This document shows positions 1 through 12,000 of a stretch of 64,000 bases of DNA, piece by piece. The DNA comes from Coriaria nepalensis (Eukaryota > Streptophyta > Magnoliopsida > Cucurbitales > Coriariaceae), in contig CP114486.1 of the NCBI GenBank assembly GCA_027186245.1, positions 10,058,501 to 10,122,500 of the forward strand, in the 5' to 3' direction. The stretch's first letter is position 1. The number at the start of each line of letters is the position of its first letter. Position numbers and translations under genes: made by a program. The notes beneath the pieces are model-generated. The model was not told the origin of the DNA and ran no database searches. It worked only from the letters and a program-made list of their open reading frames with translations.

Positions 1-41
1 ATTTATGTAGAAATAAAAGATAAAGTTGAATGCTAGCTAAC

Positions 42-3000
42 CTGTACATATAGCTCAGGCAAATACCTGCCCTCAGGTTCAAGGAAAATTTGATGAGATT
101 CCTTATCTTGAAATCTTACAATCTAAACAGAATTAGAGAAAGTTAACTTCATGATATAGAAACTTTGTCTTCTTCGGAACAAGAAAAGAAATTATTGTTA
201 CAGGAATAAAATCAAGTAATATTTAATGCATCACATGCAACACAAGATAAGAGAAGTAGAAGGCAAAAAGAAAGGCCCTCCTCTGCCTTTCCTAGGTAAT
301 TAGGTTTATTTAGCATGATACATCGCTGGCATGGAGTATTACATTTCTGTCTCTCTTTCTCTTTTTTCCTTTTTGTTGTGTGTGCGCATTTGGTGGGGGA
401 GGCTGATGTGTATGAGTATGGATGTTGTACCTTATCTTCAATGGATGGGCAGTATCTTGGCCCTTTTGCTTCAACCCAGCCTCCATAAGTGGGAGTTTCA
501 TGCAAATTCTCTTTAATAAGTTGGTGTGTGCTCTTTGTGGTACGTGTCAAGTAGCAACACATTTGATCCCTCTCAATATGAAAATCAGGATCAAAGCTAA
601 ACCAACCGACCTGTTAAAGATCACAGCAACAAATAACAAATTTTTTTAGAGCAGCAGATACACGTTAAAAAACCAAACACAAAAAGATAAACTGAGTTTT
701 TTTCCCTATTGATAGGATATATAATCCTAAGGCTAAATTAAGGAACGACTGTCGATGACCTTAATACCCTACAGAAGTCGTCTGCCTGGTCAAGCAGAGG
801 ATGACAGGAGAACCATCTAACCAGTGAACAGGAAAAGTAGAGTCATCAATAGATTAGCACCAAAACTATATTAGCATATAGGATGGAAAAGATCTATCAT
901 GTAGAACAGGACAATTAGCATAGTCAATAGATAAGCATTATCACTAATTCGCTATCTTAGCATAATAGAATGGAAAAGATATATCATGTGGGAACAAGAC
1001 AATTAGCACCATCACTATATTAGCATATAGAATGGAAAGTAGATTAAGAAGCATTATTGAAATATACGAGCACAAAAATAAATCTACTGAACCTACATAT
1101 GAGATTAAATAGAAGGACCTCTTCATCTCCCCGTTGTGGTTCCAGGCCTGAAAAATCTACAGTTCGGCGGTCTACCCGTGCTGGGGTTCCAGTCTTCAAC
1201 CGATCAGTTTCAAATCCAAGTCGCTGCAAGTTTTCAGTGAGCCCTTCTGAAGCTGATTCACCAGCTCTTCCTGCAGGCATAGAGGTTCTACCAACCCAAA
1301 TTTTGCCACTCATAAAAGTTCCGGTGGTGAGAATAATAGATGGAGCATAGAAATTCATCCCAAAAAACGTGCAAACGCCTTCAATGTTGTCATTTTTTCC
1401 CAGTAAGATATCTGTCACCATTGCCTCTCTAATAGAAAGATTTGGGGTGCTGGAAAATGTAAATAGATAAAATTAGTTATATATGGACAACAAACAATAT
1501 CAAAAGATAGAACAAAAAAAAAAATCTATATATATATATATGCACTGTACACACACGCACAAGCATTAGCAAGGAAGGAAATAACAACACGGATGGGCAA
1601 CCTTCGAGGGATGAAACATTCCGAAACCATGCAACATTTGAAAAAATTGTTTAGAATGAGAACTATGCCAGACAAATACATGTCTAGAGTAATAAACTTG
1701 CCTCTCTACTGTTTTCTTCATTTCCAGAGCATACTCTCTTTTGTCTGTTTGTGCACGCAATGCCCGAACGGCGGGCCCTCTAGACACATTGAGAACACGC
1801 TTTTGTAAATAGCACCTGAACAGAAAGATAGAAAATCAAATTAGTTGCAAATAATAGATATCTCACTAAGTATTTGTACTGGAATTATATAAATAAATAA
1901 ATCACACTTAAAATAAGTGATCAACTTTCTGTATATATATATATTATATATACACACAGATATATGATGATCCACCTAAATATAAAGCAAGCTACTGCTG
2001 CACTCTAGCCCCAGTTACTTGGAGGAGATTCATAAAGAAAATGAAGGAGCGATAAGGCTACAGTACCTATCAGCAATCTTCCCTAAGTCACCCCCAAGGG
2101 CATCCACTTCATGAACTAGCTGAGACTTTGCAGGTCCACCTACTGCTGGATTGCAAGGCTGCATCAAACTTTTTAATTAAGAATCTCTTATGACTCTTTT
2201 CTCCAGAAAAGGGTTTTTTTTTTTTCTCTCTTTTTTTTAATTTATGTGCCTGAGTGCAAGATTGAGAGGCAAAAGGGACACAGTGGGAGAAAGGTGAAAG
2301 ACAATATGTTACATGGAAATGCAGAAAGAAACCAAGCTAACCTGCCAAGCAATTCGATCGATATTAAGAGTTAGAAGAAGAGTTTTTGCCCCTAACCGGG
2401 CAGATGCAAGGGCAGCTTCACAGCCTGCATGTCCGCCTCCTACAACTATAACATCGAACTTCTCCTCAACCGTTCCCACACTGTTCCCCCAATCTGCAAA
2501 AATAGCAGAGTGAACATTCACAAACACAATTAATCAGCTACTCTCCATTAGAAAGCGGAACAGGGCACAACTACATAAAGCTTCATACATTCTGAAAAAT
2601 CGATTTTTAGTTTACGATTTTTTTTTCTTTTGTTTTCTAGGTTAAAAGAGATGAAATCCAAAATAAACAGTTCAAAGAAACTCACCCAATCTCCAGTAAA
2701 AAAAAAAAAACGGATCCATTTACCATCCAACCCAGAGATGGCTTAGAACGAATAATTCATTATCTAATGGATTTTTCCGTTCTAATACTCCATCCGAGGG
2801 TTATCAGTATTTATCAAATCTGTTCCTATCTAACGGAACGAACTAAAAAAGCAGAGAGTAGTCCACACTAATTACTGAACCGTACCTTGTGAGCTCGAAG
2901 TGGCGACGACGGAAAACCGCCTGTGGAAGATGCAATGGCGGGGGACGAGAGAGTGTCTCCGGCAAAAGAGAACGCCCTGAGAAGATCTGATTGGAAGAAT

Positions 3001-3081
3001 AAAAGGCCGGGAAGGGAAAGAGAAAGGAAAATGTCGAGAGAGGCGAGCGAGATGAAGTGCTACCATCGTGGTAGCAGCCAT
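42..3081 (-). CDS. MNMG: MnmG/GidA, organellar tRNA uridine-34 modification enzyme (5' seven exons, partial)
   Basis: FAD-dependent subunit of the MnmE-MnmG pair that installs the carboxymethylaminomethyl-type group on wobble uridine 34 of organellar tRNAs (family knowledge). Exons on the minus strand: 3081-2886, 2493-2342, 2158-2067, 1815-1702, 1449-1119, 610-431, 122-42; phases join exactly, giving the first 382 residues. The remaining C-terminal part lies beyond base 1. The start at 3081 gives a basic, Ser/Arg-rich N-terminus of about 65 residues typical of a plastid/mitochondrial transit peptide; an upstream ATG at 3139 is in another frame. Visible motifs: Rossmann FAD loop GGGHAG near residues 84-89, conserved Cys in PCNPAVGG (C118), and CPSIEDK (C349). 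Intron 4 uses a GC donor at 1701-1700 (AG|GCAAGT). Bases 123-430 and 611-1118 are introns. Product identity is very secure; which organelle is inferred. Confidence 0.95.
851..1038. repeat. Imperfect tandem repeat inside MnmG intron 5
   Basis: Two to three degenerate copies of a unit containing 'ttagcatatagratggaaa', 'gatmtatcatgt' and 'acaagacaattagca' follow each other in the intron between the exons at 1449-1119 and 610-431. They are recognisable at about 861-929, 940-1000 and 1001-1038. There is no coding content. It is probably local slippage or a duplicated small element. Confidence 0.6.
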
Positions 3082-3139
3082 GTTTTAGTCTGAGTTTGAA
3101 GAGCTCGAGCTTGGATTTCGCTCTGCAATTTGTCTGCAC

Positions 3140-4865
3140 ATGAACTTTTTTCTGTGGCCATATGGCATGGACTTCTGATTTCTTTTTGGCTATAAATTAC
3201 TAACTCGTCCCTATTCTTTGCTTTATATCTAAATTTAACCCCTGTATTTTCTTTTTCATGCCTCCATTAATTTCTACGTGGGAAAATTTTTAAACAAACG
3301 TTTTAATGAGATTAAAATCTTATGAGGCAAAAATTTTATTTTCTTATTCTTTGAATCTTTTCCAGATTATGAGGCTAAAATAGAATTTTTTTTTTTAAAT
3401 TTAAAGTAGGTTTTAAATTTAAATTTTCGATTCTTAAGTGTTGCAAAATGATGGATGCTCTTAGAAATCTAAAATACTCATCTTGAGTCGACCAACAATT
3501 GGACAGTGGAGAAGCATGGCATGCTCTAACTTGCTTAATTTTAACAAAGAATTTAACTATATATATATATACACAGTTACACACTGAGACATGGTATAGG
3601 CCCTCGGCCTTGTTCGGACAATTACTAACATCAATTCAGCTAACATCTGAACCATAAGGAGCGAAAAAGGAAGTAGAATTGCTCAATCATAGAAAGTACA
3701 CGCCAAAACATAACTTAAAAAGGTCTCTCCCCTCTGTACAAATGGAGGTAGTCAAGGATGGTGATGAGGACGATATTGCCGGTATGTATCTAAAGTCTCT
3801 TCACATCAAGATCCATACACCATATATGGTTGAAGTGATCTATATTATCGATGGACCCATCTGCACGTTGACAAGGAGAAGGCTTAAAGCCATGGACAAT
3901 GCCTTATTCTAAATAACATATATCTCTATGCTTTAAGAGGAGAAGATAGGGGAAGGGGGGACCCGGGGTGCAGGAGCATTATTTACCAAATAATTACCTG
4001 TCTGGTGTCATTTCGATGAGAGATGTTGTTTCTTTAGGTAGCTTTGCTGGTGCGTGATGAAGCCTTAATTCCTGATATCGATATCTGCACATTCTTTCTC
4101 TTCTCTAGACACAGTCCCGAACCCACATTAGTGCTTATCAAGAGCTTTATACTTCACTGAGGTTTTCTTAAAAAGATAGACAGGTAATATCATGAACCAA
4201 ATCTCCTCATGAGAGTGAAATAGGTAACAAGGGCCATTGAATTCCAAATCGTAATTATTGTTTTCTGACAGTTTACATGAGCATAGGAGCAACACGGTGA
4301 GTGCTCCGATATTCAATCTATAAAGACATACAGTAGAAGATTTATAATAATCTCCAATAGAACTTTACTCCATTGAGTCTAAGTCGTGCATCTAGTCAAT
4401 ACCACATGATCACTGCAAGGTCAATTTTTTGTCAGTTTAAGCTTGAATTAATATTGTTTCCTAAGAAATTCGTGGAGCCGTGGACCAGTATCACCCACTT
4501 TAAGTTCTTGAACATGTGATTTTTCCAAATCAAAGGGAGTAAGGGACCTTGATCATGTAATTGTGATCTTTCCAAAGCAAGAAATTATTGAAAATGAGCT
4601 GCTTTCTACCTTTTCCGTTTGTGGGTAAACTTTTCGAAATTGCCTACTATCAAAAAGAGAGACTGAAGAAAAAAGGACTTTAGTTGCAAACCTGAAAATC
4701 TGTACTTTTCCATTGCTTAAAATTCTCTTCTGAAATTCAAGCTTTCTTGTTCATGAAGTTCCAAGGAGATTTTCATCTATTCATCCAAATTTTGTGCAAC
4801 TTATGTCTTTGCATCTCAAATGTCAATGTTCTCAATCTGAAGAAGTGAGCTTCTCAAGTTTTTCC
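3140..4865. other. Intergenic region between MnmG and the PPR gene
   Basis: This is the upstream side of MnmG and the downstream side of the PPR gene. A 77-codon plus-strand frame at 3679-3912 and a stretch at 4020-4120 have near-balanced base composition. I could not match either to a family or connect them by splice sites. An untranslated exon or gene relic is possible, but nothing firm can be assigned. Confidence 0.5.
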
Positions 4866-7127
4866 CTACCAATTGTCTTGACAAGAGCATTTCCCCTCAG
4901 AAAAATAATGAAACCGGTTTGAATCTCTTAAGATGATTAACCTACCAGTTATTTTTGAAACAAACTTCACAAACACATGACAGTCACCACAAATTCGGAT
5001 ATTTTTTATAATCCTTATAGGCATTCTTCCATCAGGCTTTTTTACCAAAGCAAAAGCAAGAGCAAGCTTCTCACTATGATAACAAATGGATATCAACTTC
5101 TCATCCTCCCCCACATCATGCAGAACCAGCTTCGTATCAGGAGAAAATCCAGCTTCTTGAAGTTTTCCTATTAATCTATTCAACTCTTCATAAATTTCTT
5201 CTGTTTCTGGATGAGACCGATCCTCAGATACAAATTTGTGCACCTTATTATCCATCTCAATCCAACTATACGCAGCAAATTTTTTCACATCATTTTTCTT
5301 CATTAAAGATCTCATATATGCTACATCCTTCCATCTTCCATAAGAGGCATACATATTAGATAGCATGATATATGGTCCAGCATTAAGAGGGTCTAATTCA
5401 AATAGATGCTTAGCTGCCATCTCAGCATTTGCAATATCACCTTTCTTTGTACAAACAGATAAAAGGGAAGACCAAATCAGATGATTTGGTTCGTGGGGCA
5501 TATCTTTGATTAGATCAACTGCTTTATTAACAAGACCTGAACGGCCGAGAAGATTGATCATACAAGCATAATGATCCAAAGTAGGTATCATTTGGTGTCG
5601 GTCTCTGATTGAATCAAAATACTCCTGCCCTTTTTCAACCAAACTAGAATGAATGCATGCAGATAGAAGACCCACAAATGTAATATTATCCGGTACCAAG
5701 TTTTCTTCCAACATATTTTCAAACAGGTCAAGGGCATCAAGATCATGTCCGTTTTGTGCATACCCCACAATCATGGCATTCCAAGAAACCACATTTCTAT
5801 CCAGCATCGTTTTAAAAACCAAATATGCATCAGAAATGACCCCACATTTAGAATACATATCAACAAGGGCACTAGACACTAGTAAATCATCATTAACTCC
5901 AATAACAATTGCTTTTCCATGAACAACTTGACCATGACTTAAAGAGGCTAATTTCGCACAAGAACTAACAATACTAGATATAGTATAGTTATCTGGTCTA
6001 ATACCTTTAACCAACATCTCACTAAACAAGATCAAAGCATCCTCTTCTCTCCCATTTTGCACATACCCAACAATCATACCGGTCCAACAAATAATATCTC
6101 TGTCCTTAATTTCATCAAACAACTTCCTTGCTTTGTCTAAATACCCACATTGAAAGTAAGCAGAAAGAACATTAGAAACCGTAACTTGATCAGGCACATA
6201 TCCTAGAAAACGCATTCGATTAAACAATGCAATACATTTCTCAGGCTGGCCATCTTTAACATACCCAGAAATCATCAAGTTCCAAGAAACCAAATTCCTA
6301 TTCGCGCATTGATCAAACAACCACCTTGCTTGTTCTATCTTACCGCATTTAGCATACATATCTGTCAAGGCATTGTAAACGAACACATTCCCTAACATAT
6401 TACGAACAATAACACTACCATGAATTTGTTTTCCACACCTCAAGTCAAATAACTGTGAAGAAGCATGCAAAACACTCACATGAGTATATTCCGTCGGCCA
6501 ACAACCCTCTTTCTGCATGTTCACAAGAACCTCAAGCGCCTCTCTAGAACGCCCATTTCCAGCAAAACCAGCAATCACCGTATTAAACGAGACCTCGTCT
6601 CGGACCGGCATCTCCTGAAAGACCGCCTTCAAGTCCTTGACCGAACTGGACTTGGAATGAGCCGAAAGCAGAGCGTTCCAAGAGAAAACATCTCTCTTCG
6701 GCATTCCGTCGAACAGGTTGCGGACGTCTGAAACTTTCCCACATTTCGCGTAGAGATGAAGCAGGCGGTTGTGGATAAAAGAATCAGGGGGTTGGAAGTG
6801 GTGAAGGGCCATGTGAGACTGGATTCGTTTGGCTTGGACGACGTCGTTTGCTCGGACGCATTCAATGACGAGGCGCGTGTATGATTCAGAGGCGGCGGCG
6901 CTGCCATGGGAGAATAGTGAGTCGATGGCGTGGCGAAGCTGGCGTCCACCTTTCACTGAGTGGGTCGACATGTTCTCAAACGGTGGAAGAGAGAAGAACG
7001 ACACGTCGCCGGAGAACTGTTTCTCATTCCATATATTATATAGGGTAAGGTAAAAGGAAGGAAGATGTAAAGAAAATGGCCCAATCCGTTTGGAAAGCAA
7101 GATGGAATTACCGCGCAATCTGATCAT
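4866..7127 (-). CDS. PLS-class pentatricopeptide repeat protein with E/E+ and DYW deaminase domains
   Basis: Intronless 753-residue protein. PPR tandem repeats bind organellar RNA, and DYW domains are zinc cytidine deaminases that carry out C-to-U editing (family knowledge). Residues 1 to about 60 form a basic, hydroxylated N-terminus that could target mitochondria or plastids; a second ATG (MSTHSVKG) at about residue 53 is an alternative start. PPR P/L/S repeats run from about 80 to 560 (repeated 'N.ll.mYaKCGk...A..lFd.m..rdv.sWN'). E and E+ follow, then the DYW domain with HSE at 684-686, CGDCH at 713-717, HYF, and CSC near the end. The C-terminal tripeptide is DNW instead of DYW. All presumed zinc ligands and the catalytic Glu are present, so activity is plausible. 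I do not recognise a specific named orthologue or editing target. Confidence 0.95.
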   Translation of the reverse strand: MIRLRGNSILLSKRIGPFSLHLPSFYLTLYNIWNEKQFSGDVSFFSLPPFENMSTHSVKGGRQLRHAIDSLFSHGSAAASESYTRLVIECVRANDVVQAKRIQSHMALHHFQPPDSFIHNRLLHLYAKCGKVSDVRNLFDGMPKRDVFSWNALLSAHSKSSSVKDLKAVFQEMPVRDEVSFNTVIAGFAGNGRSREALEVLVNMQKEGCWPTEYTHVSVLHASSQLFDLRCGKQIHGSVIVRNMLGNVFVYNALTDMYAKCGKIEQARWLFDQCANRNLVSWNLMISGYVKDGQPEKCIALFNRMRFLGYVPDQVTVSNVLSAYFQCGYLDKARKLFDEIKDRDIICWTGMIVGYVQNGREEDALILFSEMLVKGIRPDNYTISSIVSSCAKLASLSHGQVVHGKAIVIGVNDDLLVSSALVDMYSKCGVISDAYLVFKTMLDRNVVSWNAMIVGYAQNGHDLDALDLFENMLEENLVPDNITFVGLLSACIHSSLVEKGQEYFDSIRDRHQMIPTLDHYACMINLLGRSGLVNKAVDLIKDMPHEPNHLIWSSLLSVCTKKGDIANAEMAAKHLFELDPLNAGPYIMLSNMYASYGRWKDVAYMRSLMKKNDVKKFAAYSWIEMDNKVHKFVSEDRSHPETEEIYEELNRLIGKLQEAGFSPDTKLVLHDVGEDEKLISICYHSEKLALAFALVKKPDGRMPIRIIKNIRICGDCHVFVKFVSKITGRLIILRDSNRFHYFSEGKCSCQDNW

Positions 7128-10100
7128 CAGTGCATTGCAAACAAAAATGTCAATGCTTTGATTTTCATCTTACTTATCCAACCCAATATTTATAATGGCG
7201 ATATACCATTTCATTTTTTTTTTTTTTTCTTTGCCACGAGATAATTTGGACTAGCTTTTGCGCACCTCGAATAATTCCCCGAGCATTCATGAGACTTAAA
7301 CTCGAGCAGTGCCCGAGCTATTCATTCTCATTGAAGCACATGCGATCAATTACATCACACCTTAAAATTTAGTCTGAGGTTCGAACATAACACCTTGAGA
7401 TAAATCTTACCTAAAGTCTAGGATCTTGATTACTAGACCAAACCTTTGTGATTTCATAAATTGTTTGTGAGATGCCAGTATTTATACCCGCTAATTAGCC
7501 TTACTTGCAAGGTGTATTTCTACTTTTACTCACTTTTGCTTGCACAATCAATCACTCATTAGCTTAAAGATCTACATTATTTAGATTTTTAAAAAAATTA
7601 TAAAATTATATCATATAATATAATATATAAAAAAATGTGCTTAAACTCATTCTATAAGCACAATTGTTGTCACGTGGGGATGAAATTTTCAGTCATTTCA
7701 ACTGAATTTGAAGCAAACTTCCATATATATCCTTATCTAAATTACTTTAACTAATTTAATCATTTACTAAAAGAAAAAAACTGAAAAAAAAATAAATAAA
7801 TAAATAAATTTTCAAGAGACTTTTCAACTCTATCCTATAACATTGCTTCTTCAACTTCCATTTCAATATTAAATATGACTTTTAATTATACATTAATAAG
7901 TTCTAATTAGTTCCTAATTAAATGACTCTTGAATTTTTCTCTCACCAAATGCCTTTTAAATAATTGAGTCATGCATTTTTTAAAATTTTCTTATATAAAA
8001 ATCGATGAGAGAAAATTAAAACTACAAGCCCTACATAATAATTTCTCAATTTCATGCATGTTCAACTCATAATTTCTCAATTTCATGCATGTTCAACTCC
8101 CATGATCAAACCATCCATCTTGGATCTTGAAAGTTTCATTTGGGAATCCCTTTTCAGCTTGTACATAAAATTTTATTCTATTTCTACACAGCTACTTGTT
8201 CAACCCTTTTTCCTTCATCTTTTTTTATTAATCTTTAATCGATAAAAGAAGTTTGTAATAAAATATGTTTAAGTTACGGGTTAGTAACACTTTCTTTTTA
8301 ATTTATATTTAATAATATTTTTTTTTTATTGTACTTATAATTTATAATAGAAAGTTGTAATGAAATATGTTAAGTTACTTGTTAGTAGGATTTAATTTAT
8401 TTTTAATAATTTTTTATTATGTATATATTTAATCAATTTTTTTTTTCTTTTTTTTTTTTTTTGTAAGAATAACTTACTCATATGAGAACAAAGATCTCAA
8501 CTATATTTCTATTCAAAAAACACTTGAGAATAACTCATGAGACTATATATAGAGATAATATCAATGTATTTATTACATATTAACACACAAAATGCATATT
8601 TGAAGATTCAATGTGAAATTCTATGAAGATTCGATAGAGATTGGAGATGAGAAAGCACGTTGATATTAGTTTACACTATTCACCAATATCTCAATTATTT
8701 TCCTAGTTTTCAACGGTCAATTTAGTAAGAGATCTTAAGAGATCCAAAAACCTATTTCATGCTGGATATCTTACAATCTACGGTTGCAAAGATTTAAGAC
8801 CATTGAAGGAGGAGACTAATGTCATGGCTACCGTAGATAAGCTAAAGTTTTAGTCAAAAGAAAAGAGAATATTGTAATTCTAAAATATGAAAGGATACAT
8901 GCTTCCTTTTTTTTTTTTTTTTTTAAGTTCTTATTATTATTATTATTATTATTTTATATTCTTTATTTGATGATGAAAGATAATCAAGGTACTCCTTTCT
9001 TTGGGTCAAATTTAGAGGATCATAATCTTGACTCAAATAATTCATAGAAAATCTATGACAATGTTAATGATATACAAATGTAACATTTGATAATATATCA
9101 TGCATGTTAAGCTCTCCTAAATTCTAATATACCGTTTCTTCGAGTAGATGCTTGATTGATTAGTTCATGCACGCCAAGTTGTAGTATCTAACAACTCTTA
9201 ATGAGTGTTAGTATCTTATGATTCATATTTAAATATCTTAAATAATTTTTTTTTCTTTTTCGTGCATGCGCGAATATGAAAATAGTTTATATAAATAAAA
9301 TAAAAAAGCACTCCATATTCAGTGAAAATATATATATTATTGTATAGATTCAATCTACCGTGAGTTGATTAATTACAATCACAGAATTGTGTATGTTATC
9401 TTCAGATATTACATCAATCATCATATCAGATTTATAAACGGTTATGATCACTTGATCTATAATAGATTTTAGATAGTTAAATTTAAAATTAAATTTTTAT
9501 TTTAATATTATTTAAAAAATTTATCTCATTTTTTATAAAATAAAAAAAGAAAAGAAACTCTTGCAAAATTCATATTACCTATTCCACACATGGAACACAA
9601 CATGATGAGTTATTACATACAGGTACATTGGCCAAGTCATAAGACTCACAAAATATAGCCCATTTATAGCATGTAAGTAGCACACATAAACTTTTATTCC
9701 CTTAAAATGCACTATCATTTCTACAAACAGAACTTGTTAAGAACATATAAGAACAGATCCCCATCAACTAATTGTACTCCACGAACAAATAATCAATACC
9801 TTGTGTTGGAAGGCAGTGTCAACTATTCTTGTGCCCCATAATTAGTTAATGAAAGACTCATTTCATGATTATAATGTTTTGATAGATATGGTGTTCTCAA
9901 GCGTAGACATCATCATGTGGCATTTTAACTTATAAGTTAGGTGGAAGTAAAAGGAAATGAAATCGTTCATGCAATAATCTGTATAAGGCATACATTAACA
10001 CCCAGAAATCAACACATGAGAAGAAAAGGTTGAACATAAGAAAAAATGGGATAAAAGATTGGAAAGAGAGGAACATTGGCTTTACCGTTTATCCTGAATA

Positions 10101-10139
10101 TGCACACAAATAATGTCATCCTGGAATTCCATCCTATAT
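7128..10139. other. AT-rich gene-free stretch
   Basis: No coding potential was found on either strand. It contains poly-A/T runs, an ATT/TTA microsatellite at about 8934-8956, and a 29-30 bp direct duplication (8040-8068 and 8071-8099). A short segment at 8460-8600 has a TATA-like 'actatatatagaga' and could be an old minus-strand LTR fragment, but this is weak. Confidence 0.6.
8040..8099. repeat. Short tandem duplication
   Basis: The sequence 'aatttctcaatttcatgc' followed by 'atgttcaactc' occurs twice in tandem (8040-8068 and 8071-8099) with essentially no differences, indicating a recent slippage-type duplication. It lies in non-coding DNA. Confidence 0.85.
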
Positions 10140-12000
10140 TATGGAGATCGTACAAAATGGTCTGAGGATATTATTAGCATTGAGATGACACCACTCCATT
10201 GAATCCCACTAATCTCTTTCATCCTTACGGTTCTGACCCTCTTCGAATCCGATTCTTCTTAAAGTAGAGAGAGATCATTTGGTCTTGCGAGAAAAGGATA
10301 GTGAGAAATTTTCTTAGCTTCTGACATTCAAATATATTACTCTTCAAAAGAAATATAAACTATCATTCTAACGCACGGTACACAAGTCTTTCAAATTTCG
10401 AACATTCTCTAGATGCAATGCCTTTAGTTGTGGAAACTCGAATATTGTGATGGTCCTTACGCCTTTGAACATTTCATCAGATGGTGATGGTTACTAAGTC
10501 CTCAAATTGCTTGCAGTTCTGAACATATAATACTTCTAAGTTTTGGAGATTTTGCATCTAACTTGGTGTAAACTTCTTAATTCCATGGCAACTAAAAATT
10601 CACAAAATGTTAAGAGTTGGAAAAAGGTTCTAGGAGAAACTGAGTGATGGAGGTATCTCACCCCCAACTATAGAATACAAGTTATCCAAGAAAATGAAGC
10701 TCTAGTACTTGCAAGCTTTGAAGATGAAGGGTAAAGGGTGAAGCAAGCACACACACTCTATCCTACTACAAGGAAAAAAATTATACAAGACTTCAAGTTT
10801 GCTGCATTGTTCATAGACATCGAAAAGTCACACAAACTTGTTTAGTGATGACTCTTCAATCTCAAAAAGTTGAGTGTCTTTAGGTATGATAAAAGAGTCT
10901 TCTTTCGTAATTCTTACATGTACACTTTTCCTGCCTAAGACTAGACATCTATCAGAGTAACAAGAATCCTCCCAAAACTTGTCTAAGATTGATCCCACTT
11001 GAATTTAGTACTTGTTAATCCCATTCTCGTCTAACTGTATAACAAATTCATTGAAGTTGTTGATATTGTGCAATCTACCTCCAAAAGTTTCTAACTTTCT
11101 CAATTGTTGTAACTCTTAGCCATTTACATTTGCAGTTGATGATTTGTCGTTGACCACTGGGTATTCCAAATGAGCCAGTTTATGTAAAGACCTTATCTGG
11201 AAACGAACTTAGCTTTCTTACATTGAGATAGAGATATCTTAAGTTTTCTAATGCTCTTCTCTAGCTACAATGTTGTCAATTTTCTTACGTCTAAATTTGA
11301 CTCGGGAAAATATTCAATTTGATTGAAACATAAATTTAGAACTTTTGGCTCACAAAAATACTTCAAGAAGCAATTAGGGACACTTATAAAGAGCTTGTTA
11401 TTTTGAAGCCATAGTGTTGAAAGTTTAAGACAGTTGGGTGAAATAGGAGGAATCTCTGATATATGATTCTTTATTAATGAAACTTTAGCAAGATCTTTCG
11501 TCCATTCCTCTTCATTAGGTAATCTTTTCTCATCTGATCTTATAGAAAATTAAGGAGTGGCTATTTGGAGTACCGCGTCCGTAGTAATATCATTCATCTT
11601 TATAAAGTTTTTATTGTCATACGGGATATTTTCCAACAAGCATTTTCCTCCAAGTATATCTTATTATATCCTGTGTCCTCCATTAATTAGTTTTCTCTAG
11701 ACTTTCAGTTTTATCGAGTAGTCCCTCCTCAAAAAATGTCCATATAAAATCTACTATTTTCATTTTAGAACCTTTTGGATATAATCCACAAAATAACAAA
11801 AATTGTGCACATTTGAAGCTTTCAAAATGGTCAAGAGTCCACCTGGTCAATATTTTAAATTACTTCTCATCTATTATATCTTAAATTTGTTGAAAAATAA
11901 CACATCAATATGCAGGCTCGATTTTGAGTGGAACCTGCTTCGAGCTCTCCTTCGTTAGAATTTCAAAATGATATATGATATACTGAAAATGATAAATGAG
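10140..12000 (-). pseudogene. CC-NBS-LRR (RPS2/RPS5-like) disease-resistance gene, decayed
   Basis: Reading the minus strand from about 11.9 kb down, several frames match the back half of a plant intracellular immune receptor. Around 11.75-11.85 kb is an NB-ARC (ARC2) end with 'LYPKG' and 'EEGLLDKTE'. It is followed by a degenerate MHD-like 'MNDITTDAVLQIA' near 11.59 kb. Near 11.35-11.55 kb is the hinge and first LRR ('EEEWTKDLAKVSL', 'NKLFISVPNCFL'). LRR relics follow, with 'MQNLQNLEVLYVQNC' near 10.55 kb. The typical family C-terminus, 'WDSMEW...NANNILRPF', is near 10.15-10.2 kb. Stops and frameshifts interrupt every segment. The P-loop/kinase-2 part is not seen. A minus-strand frame at 12603-12791 could be the coiled-coil start, but I cannot confirm it. 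Clear pseudogene. Confidence 0.85.

Noticed and set aside
2843..3139. 98-codon minus frame starting upstream of the MnmG ATG
   Set aside because: Different frame from the MnmG exons; only the 3081 start joins in phase to the FAD-binding exon.
3679..3912. 77-codon plus-strand frame between MnmG and PPR
   Set aside because: No recognisable domain, no splice-supported extension, and composition not clearly coding.
7375..7445. 'gaggttcgaac...' phrase resembling a tRNA T-arm
   Set aside because: No acceptor stem, D-arm or anticodon arm can be built around it; similar phrases are common in plant repeats.
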